The notes under the pieces were generated by a model. It worked only from the letters and a program-made list of their open reading frames with translations, had not been told where the DNA came from and made no database searches. A DNA stretch of 64,000 bases, from contig NC_071345.1 in assembly GCF_027744825.2 (NCBI RefSeq), positions 9,755,501 through 9,819,500 on the forward strand. The letters run 5' to 3'. Positions within the stretch are counted from its first letter, which is position 1, and each line of letters opens with the position of its first letter. The position numbers and the translations under genes were made by a program. This DNA is from Synchiropus splendidus (Eukaryota; Chordata; Actinopteri; Syngnathiformes; Callionymidae). Positions 62,638 to 64,000 of the stretch are shown here, piece by piece.

Positions 62638-64000
62638 AAGAAGAAACGGTTTCCTCTGCCTTTTCAGTTTGTCCTTTTTCAACGTATTTACTTTGTCGAC
62701 CAGTGGATCTGTTCACACATGCAGAGCGACGCTATTCATGACCCTGAGTGACCTGTACGTCACACTGAACAGAATTTTCATTTTGCATCCCAGTCTGACC
62801 CAACTTAACATAAACTTTGCCTCTGTGTGGGAGATTTAGTGAACTGGAGTTGTTTGTCTGTATCATCACATTGGGTGTTTGATCTGCTCCATCATGACTG
62901 TGTTATACTTTGTTTTGTGAACCAACAAGAATGAACTGCTTCAGATTAAAGATGCACTGCAAACTGGTTTCTGCTGAGCTTCCTATTTCCCAGTGAGGGG
63001 ACACCAACTGGGGGGTTTGGGCCTATTGTGAGTTCACTTTAAGGCTAATGAGGTGTAGACGGGGTTGAGCAATGTGCATTTCCTATGACTTGGAACTGGG
63101 TTTCTGTTATCTGGTGGAGACCCTGACTCAGGTGGGAGGAGACCACCAGCCAGGACCAGGTGGATGTGTCAAATCTCTCCCACAATAAGGTCATCATTGT
63201 AAGGAAATTCCACTCATTTCACTTTTATTGCTGACCTCTCCACATCATCTTCAGACAGAAGTGATTCATTTATTTCCTACATGCTGAGTTGAACTTCACA
63301 TCTTTAGTGTAACCACTGAGAAACCTCACAAAGGTGCTGATACAAAAAAAAAATACAGGTTAGTACACAACTGATCCGTACAACTATCCTGAAAGTGACC
63401 CTGTATGTGGAAGTCTTCTCTGGAAAAGAGAACCTTTAAGACTTGCCTGAATTAAAACTGTGCAAAACAACATTCATTCACAACAACGGCGCTCCAGTCA
63501 TGTGACTCGTCCTCAGTGGTCTAAGAGTACATGGTCAGCTGAAGCCACTGGAATGAGAGAAATAAAATTATGTGCAGGTTGTGCGCTAACTCGGCAACAC
63601 TAGCTCTAACACAAGTCTTAAAGGGCTGCTGTAAGGAGAGTTAAGGGCAGAGGTGAAGAGAAGAAGAGTGCAGGCAGGGTGGAGCAGTTTAGAAAATGAG
63701 GTGAAAAAAAACCTTAACAGGACAGTTGTGGTCTTGGCATAGTCTATGTTTGCAGAATCAGGAGTCAGAGTTCAGGCCCTTTTATGCTCTGTTTACGTAA
63801 AAAATTGTACCGGTCTGTTTCAAACGTTATTGTCACTGATCACATGCTTCCAGGTGTTCTTTACGTAGATATTGCTGTACACCAATATATCCACCAGGGG
63901 GAGCAGCCCATAGTCAGAAGTTTATGACGATGAACTCCAAAACAAACATGGGGACTGTGAACAAAGTATTGATATGTTGCTCTTGCACAAAAGAGGAAAA
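62638..64000. other. znf106 3' UTR and downstream flank
   Basis: ATTAAA at 62945-62950 is a likely znf106 poly(A) signal about 310 bases after the stop. Beyond it I see no gene, repeat array or structured element up to the window end. Confidence 0.5.

Overview
The window looks like nuclear DNA of a teleost fish with a compact, percomorph-like genome. Genes are split into many small exons by introns that are often only 60-100 bp, separated by AT-rich noncoding DNA with simple repeats and degraded transposons. All genes have vertebrate homologues recognised by protein motif. Nothing bacterial, plasmid or CRISPR-like is present. Exon models were built by hand from splice sites and reading phase; every model given as a CDS stays open to its stop.

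Layout: (1) 1-3717 (+), the 3' part of an egg-coat zona pellucida gene of the ZPAX type, cut by the window edge. (2) 3718-6575, a tail-to-tail spacer with a degenerate tandem repeat and a dead Tc1-like transposon. (3) 6576-12706 (-), a complete second ZPAX-type gene, 20 coding exons, 937 aa, a paralogue of the first. (4) 12707-13440, a short head-to-head gap. (5) kcns3 (+), a silent voltage-gated K+ channel subunit with a noncoding first exon near 13440-13565 and a single coding exon at 15237-16736. (6) About 15 kb without a recognisable gene (17350-32109), holding microsatellites, a local duplication and possible conserved noncoding elements. (7) 32110-40437 (-), mideas, the ELM2/SANT subunit of the MiDAC histone deacetylase complex, with a long 5' untranslated region or intron up to about 42.9 kb. 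(8) ttbk2 (+), tau tubulin kinase 2, coding 46337-52168. (9) churc1 (-), 53093-54344. (10) znf106 (+), 54811-62637, divergent from churc1. (11) 62638-64000, 3' flank.

The genes do not form one pathway. The two ZPAX genes are oocyte egg-envelope proteins; the others are a channel subunit, a chromatin co-repressor, a ciliogenesis kinase, a small zinc-binding developmental factor and an RNA-associated WD40/zinc-finger protein. In human, homologues of mideas and churc1 lie on chromosome 14, ttbk2 and znf106 on 15, and kcns3 on 2, so the block is a fish-specific arrangement. I found no previously undescribed biological system. The most unusual features are a poly(A) signal inside the coding sequence of a ZPAX gene, GC-AG introns, an exact 77-bp minisatellite with higher-order structure, and a znf106 much shorter than the mammalian one.
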